From JAUIAI01 sp045106815 (GTDB taxonomy: Bacteria; Pseudomonadota; Gammaproteobacteria; Burkholderiales; Burkholderiaceae_E), in contig JBGCFG010000012.1 of the NCBI GenBank assembly GCA_045106815.1, positions 1 to 64,000 of the forward strand: a stretch of DNA of 64,000 nucleotides, read 5' to 3'. How positions within the stretch are numbered: position 1 is the stretch's first letter; each line of letters starts with the position of its first letter. Shown piece after piece: positions 1 to 8,194 of this stretch. The notes below the pieces were generated by a model. It did not search any database and had not been told where the DNA came from. It saw nothing but the letters and a program-made list of their open reading frames with translations. The position numbers and the translations under genes were made by a program.

Positions 1-1
1 C

Positions 2-1222
2 AATATCGACATCCTGAAAGCCACCATTGAAATGGCGATTGCCAATGGCGCTTCTGTCGAGGCGCTCAGAACGCAATGGGAAGATGTGCTGGATGGCAAT
101 CTCAACGGCGGGCTGACAGGAACCGATTTGCTCGAAGCCAGGTTCGCGGCAGCCAACCTGCTTGGCCGCGGTGAAGAGGCCGTGCAGTTATATCGCCAGC
201 TTGAAGCCGAGTTGGGGCCACCCGGCGTTGGCGTTCTGGTGGGGGACCCAGCTTTCATTGCCAGTGCCGCGAGGAACTATGCAATTGATGAGCTTGTCAG
301 ACCGGGACAGACCGAAGTTGTCGACAGTAACCGGGTGGTCGGAGAGCCTCGCTCTATTGGTTGGGTGGGGACCACCGTTGGCCAGGGTGGCGTCGGTCTG
401 CAAGGCATGCTGATGACGGCGCAGGACCGCACAGGCCAGGATGTCTATTGGTTGCAGGGACCAACCGACAACTATTGGCTGCGCGATGCAAGTGGTTCGC
501 TCATCGCTAACCAAGACGAAGCCACCGCCAGAGCACGTGAGTTGATCAGCAATGGCGCGGCGACCAAGCTTTATCCACTCCAACCTGAATACGTCAGCCC
601 CGACAATGGATCGGTAGCCACAACGGACAACACGCGATCGATCGATGGTGTCGCGATTGTGGAGCCGACTGTCTTGGTTGAATATGTCGGTGTAGAGGTT
701 GGCAATACGGGCGTTGGGCTACAAGGTGCGTTAACCTGGGCATACACGCCCTCAGGCGAGCGAGTGTTCTGGCTTCAGGGCCCAACCGACAACTATCTGC
801 TGCGTAACGGGCAAGGTGATCTGATTCGCGGTCAGGGCGAGGCGCAACAGCGCGCGCTTGAATTGATTCGCAGTGGCTCAGCAACCAGACTTTACTCGCT
901 TGATATCAGTTCGGGATCTGTCGGTAACGACGGTAACCGTGGCACTCAGATTGATGGCGTGACTATTCAGGGGACACCATCAACGGTTCAGTACGTCGGT
1001 GTCGAGTCAGTGGGATTACAAGGCTTACTGATGTGGGGTCGTGAACCTGGTGGACAGGTCGTGTTTTGGTTGCAAGGGGCTGAGCAATCACCCGGTGGTA
1101 GTCGCTTCAACTACGTGCTGCGCTCGCCTGATGGCGAATTGATTCGGTCACAGGGTGAAGCAATGGATCGAGCCAGAGACTACATTACACATGGTCTGGC
1201 TACGCAGTTGGAACCGCTTTAG
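2..1222 (+). CDS. C-terminal part of a repeat protein, cut by the window edge
   Basis: The reading frame is open from the first bases of the window, so the true start lies upstream; the first internal ATG is at 32. I do not recognise the family. The visible part holds three tandem repeats of roughly 80 residues, beginning near nt 340, 660 and 970. Each repeat carries a GVGLQG or SVGLQG motif, a (Y/F)WLQG motif, an N-Y-x-L-R segment, and an ending of the form GxATxLxxL. Repeats 1 and 2 also share the 15-nt string CCAACCGACAACTAT at 461-475 and 782-796, exactly 107 codons apart, which suggests fairly recent duplication. The third repeat has a short insertion before its NYVLR. No membrane segment or Cys-rich motif is visible. 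A large secreted or surface protein is plausible but unproven. Confidence 0.7.
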   Translation, partial: NIDILKATIEMAIANGASVEALRTQWEDVLDGNLNGGLTGTDLLEARFAAANLLGRGEEAVQLYRQLEAELGPPGVGVLVGDPAFIASAARNYAIDELVRPGQTEVVDSNRVVGEPRSIGWVGTTVGQGGVGLQGMLMTAQDRTGQDVYWLQGPTDNYWLRDASGSLIANQDEATARARELISNGAATKLYPLQPEYVSPDNGSVATTDNTRSIDGVAIVEPTVLVEYVGVEVGNTGVGLQGALTWAYTPSGERVFWLQGPTDNYLLRNGQGDLIRGQGEAQQRALELIRSGSATRLYSLDISSGSVGNDGNRGTQIDGVTIQGTPSTVQYVGVESVGLQGLLMWGREPGGQVVFWLQGAEQSPGGSRFNYVLRSPDGELIRSQGEAMDRARDYITHGLATQLEPL

Positions 1223-1404
1223 GTTTGATGTCGGTGTTGCCATTGCCATTGCCATTGCCATTGCCGTTAGCCAGAAAGATCAATAGTCGGCATTGAATAC
1301 TTCCGAGAGCTGATAGGACTCTGATTGCCAAAGTCTCAGATTGCTAAGAAATCATTCGAAACCTAATGTGATGAGCCTCTTCGGAATGCTTTAGGCCCTT
1401 GTAT

Positions 1405-1418
1405 TTGATGTGCATCAA
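1405..1418. promoter_or_regulatory. Perfect FNR/ANR-type binding site
   Basis: The sequence TTGATGTGCATCAA matches the FNR/ANR/DNR consensus TTGAT-N4-ATCAA at all ten specified positions. It ends 56 bp before the ATG of the AhpD-like gene, a usual distance for a site near -41.5. It suggests control by oxygen or nitric oxide. Confidence 0.6.
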
Positions 1419-1474
1419 CCAGCCTGGGTGAGTTTGCGGTTACCTAATTGGTGACCACATTCAGCGAGGACATC

Positions 1475-2035
1475 ATGTTTATCTCAAGTGTTCCGGGCAG
1501 TCAGGCAATCTGGTTCTTGCGGCCCTTATTCAGATTGCAACAGCGTAAGTACGGACAAGAGTTGCGCGCCGCAGCGGTCTGGGCCAGGGTGCCGTTGCTC
1601 TACACAGCGCTTACCCTGTTCTATTCTGCGCTCGAGCGGCGTCGTTCACATTTGCCGCCACCATTAAGGGCGCTTTTACAAACGTATGTCTCTCAATTGA
1701 ATCACTGCGCGTTCTGCATTGATCTGAATGCTGCGAATGCGGCAAAGCGCTACGGCACTCTTGACACAGTTCAAGCTGTCTCTGGTTGGGAGGTCAGTGA
1801 AGTCTTCGACGAAATCGAACGAGTTTGCCTGGAGTACGCGCGCGAGATAACACTCACTGACGGGCAGGTCGATCAGCTCTTGATAAACCGGCTGCGTCAA
1901 CATTTTGACGAGACTGGTGTGATCGAATTGACCGCACTCATCAGTTTTCAAAATATGTCGAGCAAGTTCAATGCTGCGCTTGATATTGAATCAATGGGTT
2001 TGTGTCAGTTGCCGCTGAAAAAGCAGGCGCCGTGA
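1475..2035 (+). CDS. Carboxymuconolactone decarboxylase/AhpD-family protein
   Basis: This 186-residue protein has the AhpD/CMD-type active-site signature HCAFCIDLN, a CxxC pair preceded by His. Family members act as alkylhydroperoxidase-like disulfide reductases or as decarboxylases. The ATG at 1475 is chosen because GAGG lies just upstream; an in-frame GTG at 1448 would add nine residues. No signal peptide is seen. The gene stands alone, convergent with the TRAP operon, behind a perfect FNR-type site (1405-1418), so induction under low oxygen or nitrosative stress is a reasonable inference. The substrate cannot be read from the sequence. Confidence 0.8.
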   Translation: MFISSVPGSQAIWFLRPLFRLQQRKYGQELRAAAVWARVPLLYTALTLFYSALERRRSHLPPPLRALLQTYVSQLNHCAFCIDLNAANAAKRYGTLDTVQAVSGWEVSEVFDEIERVCLEYAREITLTDGQVDQLLINRLRQHFDETGVIELTALISFQNMSSKFNAALDIESMGLCQLPLKKQAP

Positions 2036-2045
2036 GCCAGTAAGC

Positions 2046-3308
2046 TCATCGCCCAAGTAGGCCAAGTGTCGCCGGTGGCCAAAACGTCACAATCATCAAG
2101 ACGGCAAAGATGATGGCGGCGAACGGCAAAACGGCAATGCAGATCTCACCGAACTTCTCTTTGAAGGCCGTCATTGCCACGATCAGATTCAAACCAATGG
2201 GTGGTGTGAGAAAACCAATCTCCAGGTTGATCACCATGATCAAACCAAAGTGAATGGGGTCAATGCCATAGGCTTCTGCGCTAATAAGTAGCAGGGGTGC
2301 CAGGACCAAGATGGCAGAGACAACATCAAACAAGCACCCCACCAGTAACAGCAAGACGTTAACTGCCAGTAGAAACGCAATTTTTGATTCAACCGATGCA
2401 GCAAGCCAGACGGCAAGGTCTTGCGGTACCTGCTCCAGTGTCAGAATGGTTTTGAGACTCAGCGCGACCGCGATGATGGGGAAAAGCATGCCCAGCGTCT
2501 TCGCCGTATCTACTGCCGTACCGTAGAAGTCCTTTATTGACAGTTCTCGATGAATGAAAATCTCGATTAGTAGCGCATAGGCCAGTGCAACAGCGGCGGC
2601 TTCCGTCGGGGAAAAGTAGCCTGAGTAAATGCCCCCCAGCAAAATGACAGGCAGCAAGAGTGACCAAACGCCTGCACGCAATGCACTTAGAAACTGGGTG
2701 GCACTGAAAGCCTTTGGCGGTAGGTGGCGATTGACCCATAGCGCGTATCCACCAAGAGCTGCGGTAATCATGATGCCCGGGATAATCCCCGCTATGAATA
2801 GGTCGGAGATAGATTTCTCAGTCACCAGACCATAGAGAATCATGGGGATCGACGGCGGAATCACGATACCGAGCGTGCCACCAGAGGTAAGTGCACCGAG
2901 CGCGAAGCGCTTGGAGTAGCCGTCTTCTAACAGCGCGGGGTAGAGCACTGCGCCAACCGCGAGCAGCGTGACTGGGGATGACCCTGAAATGGCCGCAAAC
3001 AATGCGCAACTGAGTATGGTTGCAACACCCAGGCCACCAGGGAGCGGATTGGTGATTTGCCGAGTGATTTCAATGAGCCGCCGCGCGATAGAGCCGCGCG
3101 TCATGACGCTACCGGCCATGATGAACAGTGGAATGGCCAGCAACACCTCGTTGTCGAGGCTGACCCACATGTCCTCAACCAGATACTGAAGCACGCCATC
3201 ACCCCAGACGAGGTGAATATAGGCGGCTGCCACCAGGAACAACACCACCACGTTCTGGCGAAAGAGCATTAAACCCAGTAGCAGGCCCAGTAATCCTACG
3301 GCTGCCAT
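2046..3308 (-). CDS. dctM: TRAP transporter large permease, DctM subunit
   Basis: The 420-residue, very hydrophobic protein has the length and about 12 membrane segments expected of the DctM subunit. Family-typical stretches include GGTLGIVIPPSIPMILYG and SPTEAAAVA. With DctQ it forms the inner-membrane, sodium-driven part of a tripartite ATP-independent periplasmic transporter. It is the last gene of a four-gene minus-strand operon (dioxygenase, DctP, DctQ, DctM) and starts 6 bp after the DctQ stop. Confidence 0.93.
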   Translation of the reverse strand: MAAVGLLGLLLGLMLFRQNVVVLFLVAAAYIHLVWGDGVLQYLVEDMWVSLDNEVLLAIPLFIMAGSVMTRGSIARRLIEITRQITNPLPGGLGVATILSCALFAAISGSSPVTLLAVGAVLYPALLEDGYSKRFALGALTSGGTLGIVIPPSIPMILYGLVTEKSISDLFIAGIIPGIMITAALGGYALWVNRHLPPKAFSATQFLSALRAGVWSLLLPVILLGGIYSGYFSPTEAAAVALAYALLIEIFIHRELSIKDFYGTAVDTAKTLGMLFPIIAVALSLKTILTLEQVPQDLAVWLAASVESKIAFLLAVNVLLLLVGCLFDVVSAILVLAPLLLISAEAYGIDPIHFGLIMVINLEIGFLTPPIGLNLIVAMTAFKEKFGEICIAVLPFAAIIFAVLMIVTFWPPATLGLLGR

Positions 3309-3314
3309 GTCTGG

Positions 3315-3806
3315 CTAGATCTCCTGCACTGGTCGCAGCGAAGGCGCAACGACATAGAGGCCGTGGCGCAATGCGCATGAACAAAACGCATATGGCATCA
3401 CCATTTGGATCGGCCAGAGCGTCCAATACAAGACGGCCGCTCTGTCACCGGATTGGCGCGTCGACAGCACAAACTCAATGGCAACCCAGGCCAAGCCGAG
3501 ATACACGATGGCGCTGATAAGGTCTGCGATTTGCCAGACGTACCGATCGAATCGTTCTGGACAGACGCCATCCAGGAATGCTGGCCTTAGGTGCGATCCC
3601 GCACCGGTGGCGAGCGCCAGGCCAAGAAAGCCTGCGACGATAGCGGCATAGACCGCCATCTTCGGTGCGCCAAATATGCCCTCACCAAGCAACTCCCGAC
3701 CCAGAACGTCACCCATCAACAGCAGGGCTACTGTTGCATAAGCCAGTGCGGCCACCGCCCCCTCAATACGCTGGAGCGTATTCAGGAGGGCGGCCACGCC
3801 TGGCAT
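3315..3806 (-). CDS. dctQ: TRAP transporter small permease, DctQ subunit
   Basis: The 163-residue protein has about four hydrophobic segments, the size and topology of DctQ small permeases. It sits between the genes for the periplasmic receptor DctP and the large permease DctM with very short gaps, so co-translation is likely. DctQ scaffolds DctM in the inner membrane and helps receive the substrate-loaded receptor. The identification rests on topology and position more than on a sharp motif. Confidence 0.88.
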   Translation of the reverse strand: MPGVAALLNTLQRIEGAVAALAYATVALLLMGDVLGRELLGEGIFGAPKMAVYAAIVAGFLGLALATGAGSHLRPAFLDGVCPERFDRYVWQIADLISAIVYLGLAWVAIEFVLSTRQSGDRAAVLYWTLWPIQMVMPYAFCSCALRHGLYVVAPSLRPVQEI

Positions 3807-3821
3807 GTCGGATGCTACCGA

Positions 3822-4823
3822 TTACTGGCAGTCGGCTTTGGCGGCGGTAATAGCGGACCAGGTGTCCTTAGCCTTTGGTCCCAGTTCATTGATGATGTCG
3901 GGCTGTACCTTAGGGGCAACGGCTTGCCAGGCTTTTTGCTCTGCTTCGTTGGGGCGATAAACAGTAGCGCCGCCTTCTTTGGTGGCGATCTTTTCCAGCA
4001 ATGCGGCCTCGGCACCCCGCACAGACTTACGCAGACCGTTCAATTCGAGCGCAGCAGTTTGCAGCCACTTTTGCTCTTGTTCGCTCAAAGAACCCCAGGT
4101 TTTGTTCGACACCAATGCTGTGCCGATTTGATGAACGTGGTTCGTCACGGTGACGTTGCTGGCTTCCTTGTGATAACCGACGGCAATGCCGTAAACGGTT
4201 GGCCAGGTAACAGCATCAACGTTGCCGGTTTTGAGCGCTGGCATTGAGTCAACTGTGCCGAGTGGAATAGCCGTGCCGCCGGCCCCCTGCATGAACAAGG
4301 TATCTGTTTTGGTCGGTGCCGTGCGGATCTTGACACCCGCCAGATCGGCCGGCGTCTTAATGAGTTTGCGTGACATCACGATCTGCTGTCCGACTTCGAT
4401 GAACGCGATCGGCTTCACACCGGCAGCATCCATCGACTCGCCAAAGGCCGTCAGTAAGTGCTTGTCGGCAACGCAGTCAGCCTGCTCAACACTTTCAAAA
4501 GCATAGGGGGAGGCGAGCAGGCCGAACTCAGGAACCACCAATGAGGTGGCCGTGTTTGAGAACAGGCCAATGTCTACGCGCCCGCGCGCAACCTGACGAA
4601 TCACCGTTTGCTCGTCTCCTAACTGGCTCGCATGAAAGTGTTTGACCGTTAGTTTGCCGCCAGAAAGCTCTGCCAGTTTCGCAACAAAGGCATCAGCTGC
4701 TTTTCCCCAAGGGGTGGCTGCGGGGGCGGCGCCCGATGAGCGAAGCTCCCGTGCGCTGGCCGATACAGTGATACTGGCGGCTACAACGGCAACTGCAAGT
4801 TGAATGAGTTTGGTTTTTTTCAT
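3822..4823 (-). CDS. dctP: TRAP transporter periplasmic substrate-binding protein, DctP family
   Basis: The 333-residue protein starts with a clear signal peptide (MKKTKLIQLAVAVVAAS, probable cleavage after ASA). It has the DctP architecture, including the segment SRKLIKTPADLAGVKIRT with the conserved Arg that usually pairs with a substrate carboxylate or related anion, followed by GNVDAVTWP. It delivers the ligand to DctQM. Its operon begins with a TauD-type dioxygenase gene, so an organosulfonate or another substrate of that enzyme class is a candidate ligand. That is inference; the binding residues do not settle it. Confidence 0.92.
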   Translation of the reverse strand: MKKTKLIQLAVAVVAASITVSASARELRSSGAAPAATPWGKAADAFVAKLAELSGGKLTVKHFHASQLGDEQTVIRQVARGRVDIGLFSNTATSLVVPEFGLLASPYAFESVEQADCVADKHLLTAFGESMDAAGVKPIAFIEVGQQIVMSRKLIKTPADLAGVKIRTAPTKTDTLFMQGAGGTAIPLGTVDSMPALKTGNVDAVTWPTVYGIAVGYHKEASNVTVTNHVHQIGTALVSNKTWGSLSEQEQKWLQTAALELNGLRKSVRGAEAALLEKIATKEGGATVYRPNEAEQKAWQAVAPKVQPDIINELGPKAKDTWSAITAAKADCQ

Positions 4824-4870
4824 GTTTGTCTCTTTCCCTTTCTTTTATAGATGTTGTCTGCCTGGAATGG

Positions 4871-5779
4871 CTACTTGGCCATCACGGCTTCTTGCTCGTT
4901 CGTTTTCACTTCAACCGGTGAATTAAACGTGACCCGCTGATTGACCCGATACTCGGGCCAATAGTCAGCCACAGCATAGTGCTGGGTACTTCGATTGTCC
5001 CAGATGGCAATACCGCCAGCTTCCCACTGATGATGCACCATGAACTCAGGTCGCTTGAGCCAGTCGAGCAAAAAGCGCAGCATGCCTTCGCCTTCGTGCC
5101 GGTCAAGCCCGCAGATGCGGCGCGTGAAATCGGAATTCACAAACAGGCACTTACGGCCTGAGTCCGGATTGAGTCGGATAACGGGATGCTCAACGGGCTT
5201 GTTGGCTTTGATGGCAGCAATCAGGGCTTCCTCACCCTTGTCGCCAAGAAACTCACGAAATGCTGAATGTTCCCAGGTGTGAACCGCGGTCAAGCCTTCC
5301 AAATACTGTTGCATGCCAGGTGACAACCACTCATAGGCTTTGCTTGTGCTGATCCAGCAGGTATTGCCGCCGGCTTTGGGTGTATCGGTAATTTGAATCG
5401 CCGTACCCAGGGGTGGGTTTGGCTTCCAGCTAATGTCGGTATGCCAGTGGTCGATCATCGGCGGCGTTTCGCGGTCCGACACGATCATTTCCACACCAGG
5501 CGCATCTTCGCGCTGGTCAAAATAGGAGCCGGTTGAGACTGGGCCAAACACTTCGCCCAAAGCAAGGTGCTGGGCCGGCGTGATCGTCTGAGGTCTAAAA
5601 AAGATCACTTCAAAGTCAAAAAGCGCCTGCCGCAGTTCTTGCCTGACCGGTTCACTGAGGGGTTTGGTCAGATCGACCCCATCAATCCAGGCGGCGAAAT
5701 TGGGCATGCGCGGCTGCGGCGTAATGTGTTTGTACCGGCTGGGGATATCAATCAGTTCAAGCGGGGCGGTATTAGCCAT
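4871..5779 (-). CDS. TauD/TfdA-family 2-oxoglutarate- and Fe(II)-dependent dioxygenase
   Basis: The 302-residue protein has the facial triad of the TauD/TfdA family: HTD near residue 113 (DHWHTDISW), a distal His in NRSTQHYAV, and a downstream Arg in YRVNQRVTF for 2-oxoglutarate. Members hydroxylate taurine, other sulfonates, 2,4-D or related compounds next to the leaving group. It is the first gene of the operon, 47 bp before dctP. That arrangement resembles systems that couple uptake of an organic anion to its oxidation. The substrate is not determinable here; taurine itself is only one possibility. Confidence 0.88.
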   Translation of the reverse strand: MANTAPLELIDIPSRYKHITPQPRMPNFAAWIDGVDLTKPLSEPVRQELRQALFDFEVIFFRPQTITPAQHLALGEVFGPVSTGSYFDQREDAPGVEMIVSDRETPPMIDHWHTDISWKPNPPLGTAIQITDTPKAGGNTCWISTSKAYEWLSPGMQQYLEGLTAVHTWEHSAFREFLGDKGEEALIAAIKANKPVEHPVIRLNPDSGRKCLFVNSDFTRRICGLDRHEGEGMLRFLLDWLKRPEFMVHHQWEAGGIAIWDNRSTQHYAVADYWPEYRVNQRVTFNSPVEVKTNEQEAVMAK

Positions 5780-5841
5780 GTCAATGTCTCTTGTTTGTCG
5801 ATTGTTATGCGCTATCTGTAGGTCAGGCTCATTAGCTTCGC

Positions 5842-5866
5842 GTCAGGCGCGTACATGACGCCTGAC
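5842..5866. promoter_or_regulatory. Inverted repeat in a divergent promoter region
   Basis: GTCAGGCG (5842-5849) and CGCCTGAC (5859-5866) form perfect 8-bp arms around a 9-nt spacer. A further direct copy of GTCAGGC lies at 5822-5828. The repeat stands between the divergent dioxygenase/TRAP operon (starting at 5779) and the HbpS-like gene. A repressor or activator site is the likeliest reading; no T-run follows that would make it a terminator. Confidence 0.4.
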
Positions 5867-5981
5867 TTCAGAATAATGCCACCTGGGCAACAATTGGGTC
5901 ATGAAGCTCATGGCGACCGTTTCAATTGGTCACTGCACAGATAGCATTCAAGGCTCGGCATCCAACTTTCGGAACCTGCAA

Positions 5982-6470
5982 ATGAACGAACCACTAAGCA
6001 AAGTTATCAGCAGCATTGACCTCGAACAGGCCGAAGCGATTGCTCAGGGCACACTCGCCATTCGGCGCGAGCATGGTTTGCTGCCGTTAACAGTTGTAGT
6101 GCTGGATAGTGGCGGGCAACTGGTGACGGCCAAGAGAGAAGACGGCTGCGGCACTTTGCGATTTGATATCGCACTCGGCAAAGCATCGGCGGCACTTGGC
6201 ATGGGCATGTCGACTCGGCTGATTCGCGACCGGCTCGCTAACCGCCCGGCTTTTCAAGGAGCGCTTGCCAACGCGGCGCAGGGGCGCTTCATTCCGGTGC
6301 CTGGAGGCGTGCTTATTCTGGATGAGTCCAATCGCGCGATTGGGGCTATCGGCGTGAGTGGCGACACCTCAGACAAAGACGAATTTTGTGCTGTCGAAGC
6401 CATCAAAGCCGCGGGCATGCTGTGCGAGCCGGCACAGCCCAATCCTGATTGGAACAAGAGCCAGTTGTAG
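5982..6470 (+). CDS. GlcG/HbpS-family (DUF336) protein
   Basis: The 162-residue cytoplasmic protein has the DUF336 pattern: VVVLDSGGQLV, FDIALGKASAALG, a GG(V/L)LIL strand, and AIGAIGVSGDTSDKDEFCA near the end. Relatives include HbpS, a haem-binding sensor accessory, and GlcG, often found beside glycolate or diol metabolism. The ATG at 5982 fits the family N-terminus; an in-frame ATG at 5901 would add 27 unconvincing residues. It is followed 14 bp later by a SirB2-like gene and then a hemerythrin gene. Haem binding is not demonstrated. Confidence 0.8.
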   Translation: MNEPLSKVISSIDLEQAEAIAQGTLAIRREHGLLPLTVVVLDSGGQLVTAKREDGCGTLRFDIALGKASAALGMGMSTRLIRDRLANRPAFQGALANAAQGRFIPVPGGVLILDESNRAIGAIGVSGDTSDKDEFCAVEAIKAAGMLCEPAQPNPDWNKSQL

Positions 6471-6484
6471 CGTGGTTTGCAAGC

Positions 6485-6886
6485 ATGCTCAGCTATTACG
6501 CCCAGTTCAAGTCGATCCACATACTCTTCGTTAGCTTAAGCGGTTTGCTTTTTTTGGTTCGGGGAGCAGCGGTTGTGTTTGGCGGCCAGTGGGCCATGGC
6601 AAAACCCTGGCGCCTACTGAGCTATGTGATTGACACAGGCTTGTTTTTCGCGGGGCTCAGCCTGCTCTTGATGCTGAGCGTTAATCCTTTCAGCACGCCC
6701 TGGCTTAGTGTGAAACTGCTTTGTTTGGTGGCTTATATTGTGTTGGGGTCCCTGGCACTTAAGCGGGCGCGCAATGAAGGTGTCCGACGGTTGTCGTACG
6801 TCGCAGCGCTTGGCTTGTTTATCTTTATGTTGTCAGTGGCGCATAGCCATCATCCACTGGGCGTGTTTGGAGAAGGCTCGCTATGA
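6485..6886 (+). CDS. SirB2-family inner-membrane protein
   Basis: The 133-residue protein has four predicted membrane helices and the SirB2-type N-terminus (Y-x-x-F-K-S-I-H), with HSHHPL in its C-terminal part. The function of SirB2 proteins is poorly known. The start at 6485 gives the expected length. The stop overlaps the next ATG in an ATGA arrangement, so it is translationally coupled to the hemerythrin-domain gene. Confidence 0.8.
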   Translation: MLSYYAQFKSIHILFVSLSGLLFLVRGAAVVFGGQWAMAKPWRLLSYVIDTGLFFAGLSLLLMLSVNPFSTPWLSVKLLCLVAYIVLGSLALKRARNEGVRRLSYVAALGLFIFMLSVAHSHHPLGVFGEGSL

Positions 6887-7440
6887 GTAGCCGACTAAAT
6901 CTGTATCAAGGTCCAGCCGCAAGTTTTGATGAGCCCTTTGAGATGCTGCTGGCTTGTCACGAACGCGTCGAGCGCATGCTGACATTGCTTGAAAAAATCG
7001 CCGACCGCGTGAAGGCATCAGGGGTGGATCAGGACTGTCGCGATGCTGCCGCTGATGTAACGCGCTACTTCGATCTTGCGGGGCCGGCGCATCACCTTGA
7101 TGAAGAGACTCACGTCTTACCGCTTCTGCGGACGGGCAGCGCCAAGGCGCAGGCACTCGCGGGGCAGATTGAGCAGGAGCATGGGTTGATGACCGGGCAG
7201 TGGCAAGCGCTTCGCGAAGACTTAATTCATTTGTGGCAGGCGCCAACCAATGGTGACGCGCCGTTTGAGATGACTGATGAACGGTTGCTGCGTTGGCAGG
7301 CATTTGCGGCCCTGTACCGCTCGCATATCCTCACTGAGGAGTCTCAGGTGTTCGAGGTCGTTAAGGGTCAGTTGGCTCCCCAGGCCTTACAGGAAATGGG
7401 GCTCGAAATGGCCCGGCGCCGCCAGGATAGGCCTGAATAG
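6883..7440 (+). CDS. Hemerythrin (HHE)-domain protein
   Basis: This 185-residue helical protein carries spaced His and acidic residues typical of HHE cation-binding domains: CHERVERM, HHLDEETHVLP, EQEHGLM and RSHILTEESQVF. Such proteins bind a di-iron centre and may store or sense oxygen, handle nitric oxide, or repair iron centres. It overlaps the SirB2-like gene by 4 nt, which ties the two together. No transmembrane or signalling domain is fused to it. Confidence 0.85.
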   Translation: MSSRLNLYQGPAASFDEPFEMLLACHERVERMLTLLEKIADRVKASGVDQDCRDAAADVTRYFDLAGPAHHLDEETHVLPLLRTGSAKAQALAGQIEQEHGLMTGQWQALREDLIHLWQAPTNGDAPFEMTDERLLRWQAFAALYRSHILTEESQVFEVVKGQLAPQALQEMGLEMARRRQDRPE

Positions 7441-7611
7441 ATTGGCACGCGCCGTGCGGGCGGCTCCCGAGTGTCGCCCCGCTGATCCCGCTCAAGGTCA
7501 TCAGCGTGAGTCAATCGAAAATTCTTTCTAATGTTTTTCAAAAGATTGTCGATACCCCATAGGTACGAATTTTTTTACCCTGGCCGGATAGCTGGCTTCG
7601 ACGGAGAACGG

Positions 7612-8163
7612 ATGATGGATACAGCCGTAGCGACACAGACGACTACAGCAGCAGGTTTGATGCCCACTGATGAAGAGACAGCGGCACAGGACAGCGAATA
7701 CCTCACCTTTGCCCTTGGTTCTGAGGAGTATGGGATTGATATTCTGGCTGTGCAGGAAATCCGCAGCTACGAGGAACCCACCCGTATCGTCAAGATGCCT
7801 GACTTCATTAAAGGCGTGACAAACCTGCGCGGCGTGATCGTGCCCATCGTCGACCTGCGTTTGAAGTTTGGCCTGGAAGAGGCGCCTTATAACGAACTTA
7901 CCGTGGTCGTGGTCCTGAAGTTGGAGGAGATGGTGGTTGGTGTAGTTGTGGATTCAGTGTCTGATGTGCTGGCGCTAACCGCCGATCAAATCAAGCCCGC
8001 GCCTAATTACAACGCCGCTTTCGACAACAATTGCATCAAAGGGCTTGCGCTCACGAAGATGGGCGACACCGAGCGCATGGTGATCCTGACTGATATTGAA
8101 AAACTGATGAACAGTTCGGATGGGGGATTGGCCGACGTCAATGCAGCAGTTGCGGCAGGGTAA
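7612..8163 (+). CDS. cheW: CheW-like chemotaxis coupling protein
   Basis: The 183-residue protein contains one CheW domain after an N-terminal tail of about 30 residues rich in Thr, Ala and Glu. Typical features are EYLTFALGSEEYGIDILAV, VTNLRGVIVPIVDLR and the VVGVVVDSVSDVL strand. CheW couples methyl-accepting receptors to the kinase CheA. The ATG at 7612 has GGAG upstream; a longer frame from 7531 adds 27 residues of poor quality. No other chemotaxis gene lies in the window, so its signalling partners must be encoded elsewhere. Confidence 0.88.
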   Translation: MMDTAVATQTTTAAGLMPTDEETAAQDSEYLTFALGSEEYGIDILAVQEIRSYEEPTRIVKMPDFIKGVTNLRGVIVPIVDLRLKFGLEEAPYNELTVVVVLKLEEMVVGVVVDSVSDVLALTADQIKPAPNYNAAFDNNCIKGLALTKMGDTERMVILTDIEKLMNSSDGGLADVNAAVAAG

Positions 8164-8194
8164 TTCAGCGAAGAAGGCCGCTCAATAACGCTAC

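Noticed and set aside
1237..1266. Hexanucleotide tract TTGCCA, four perfect copies plus one imperfect
   Set aside because: It lies after a stop codon, and a hexamer cannot shift a reading frame, so coding phase variation is not supported.
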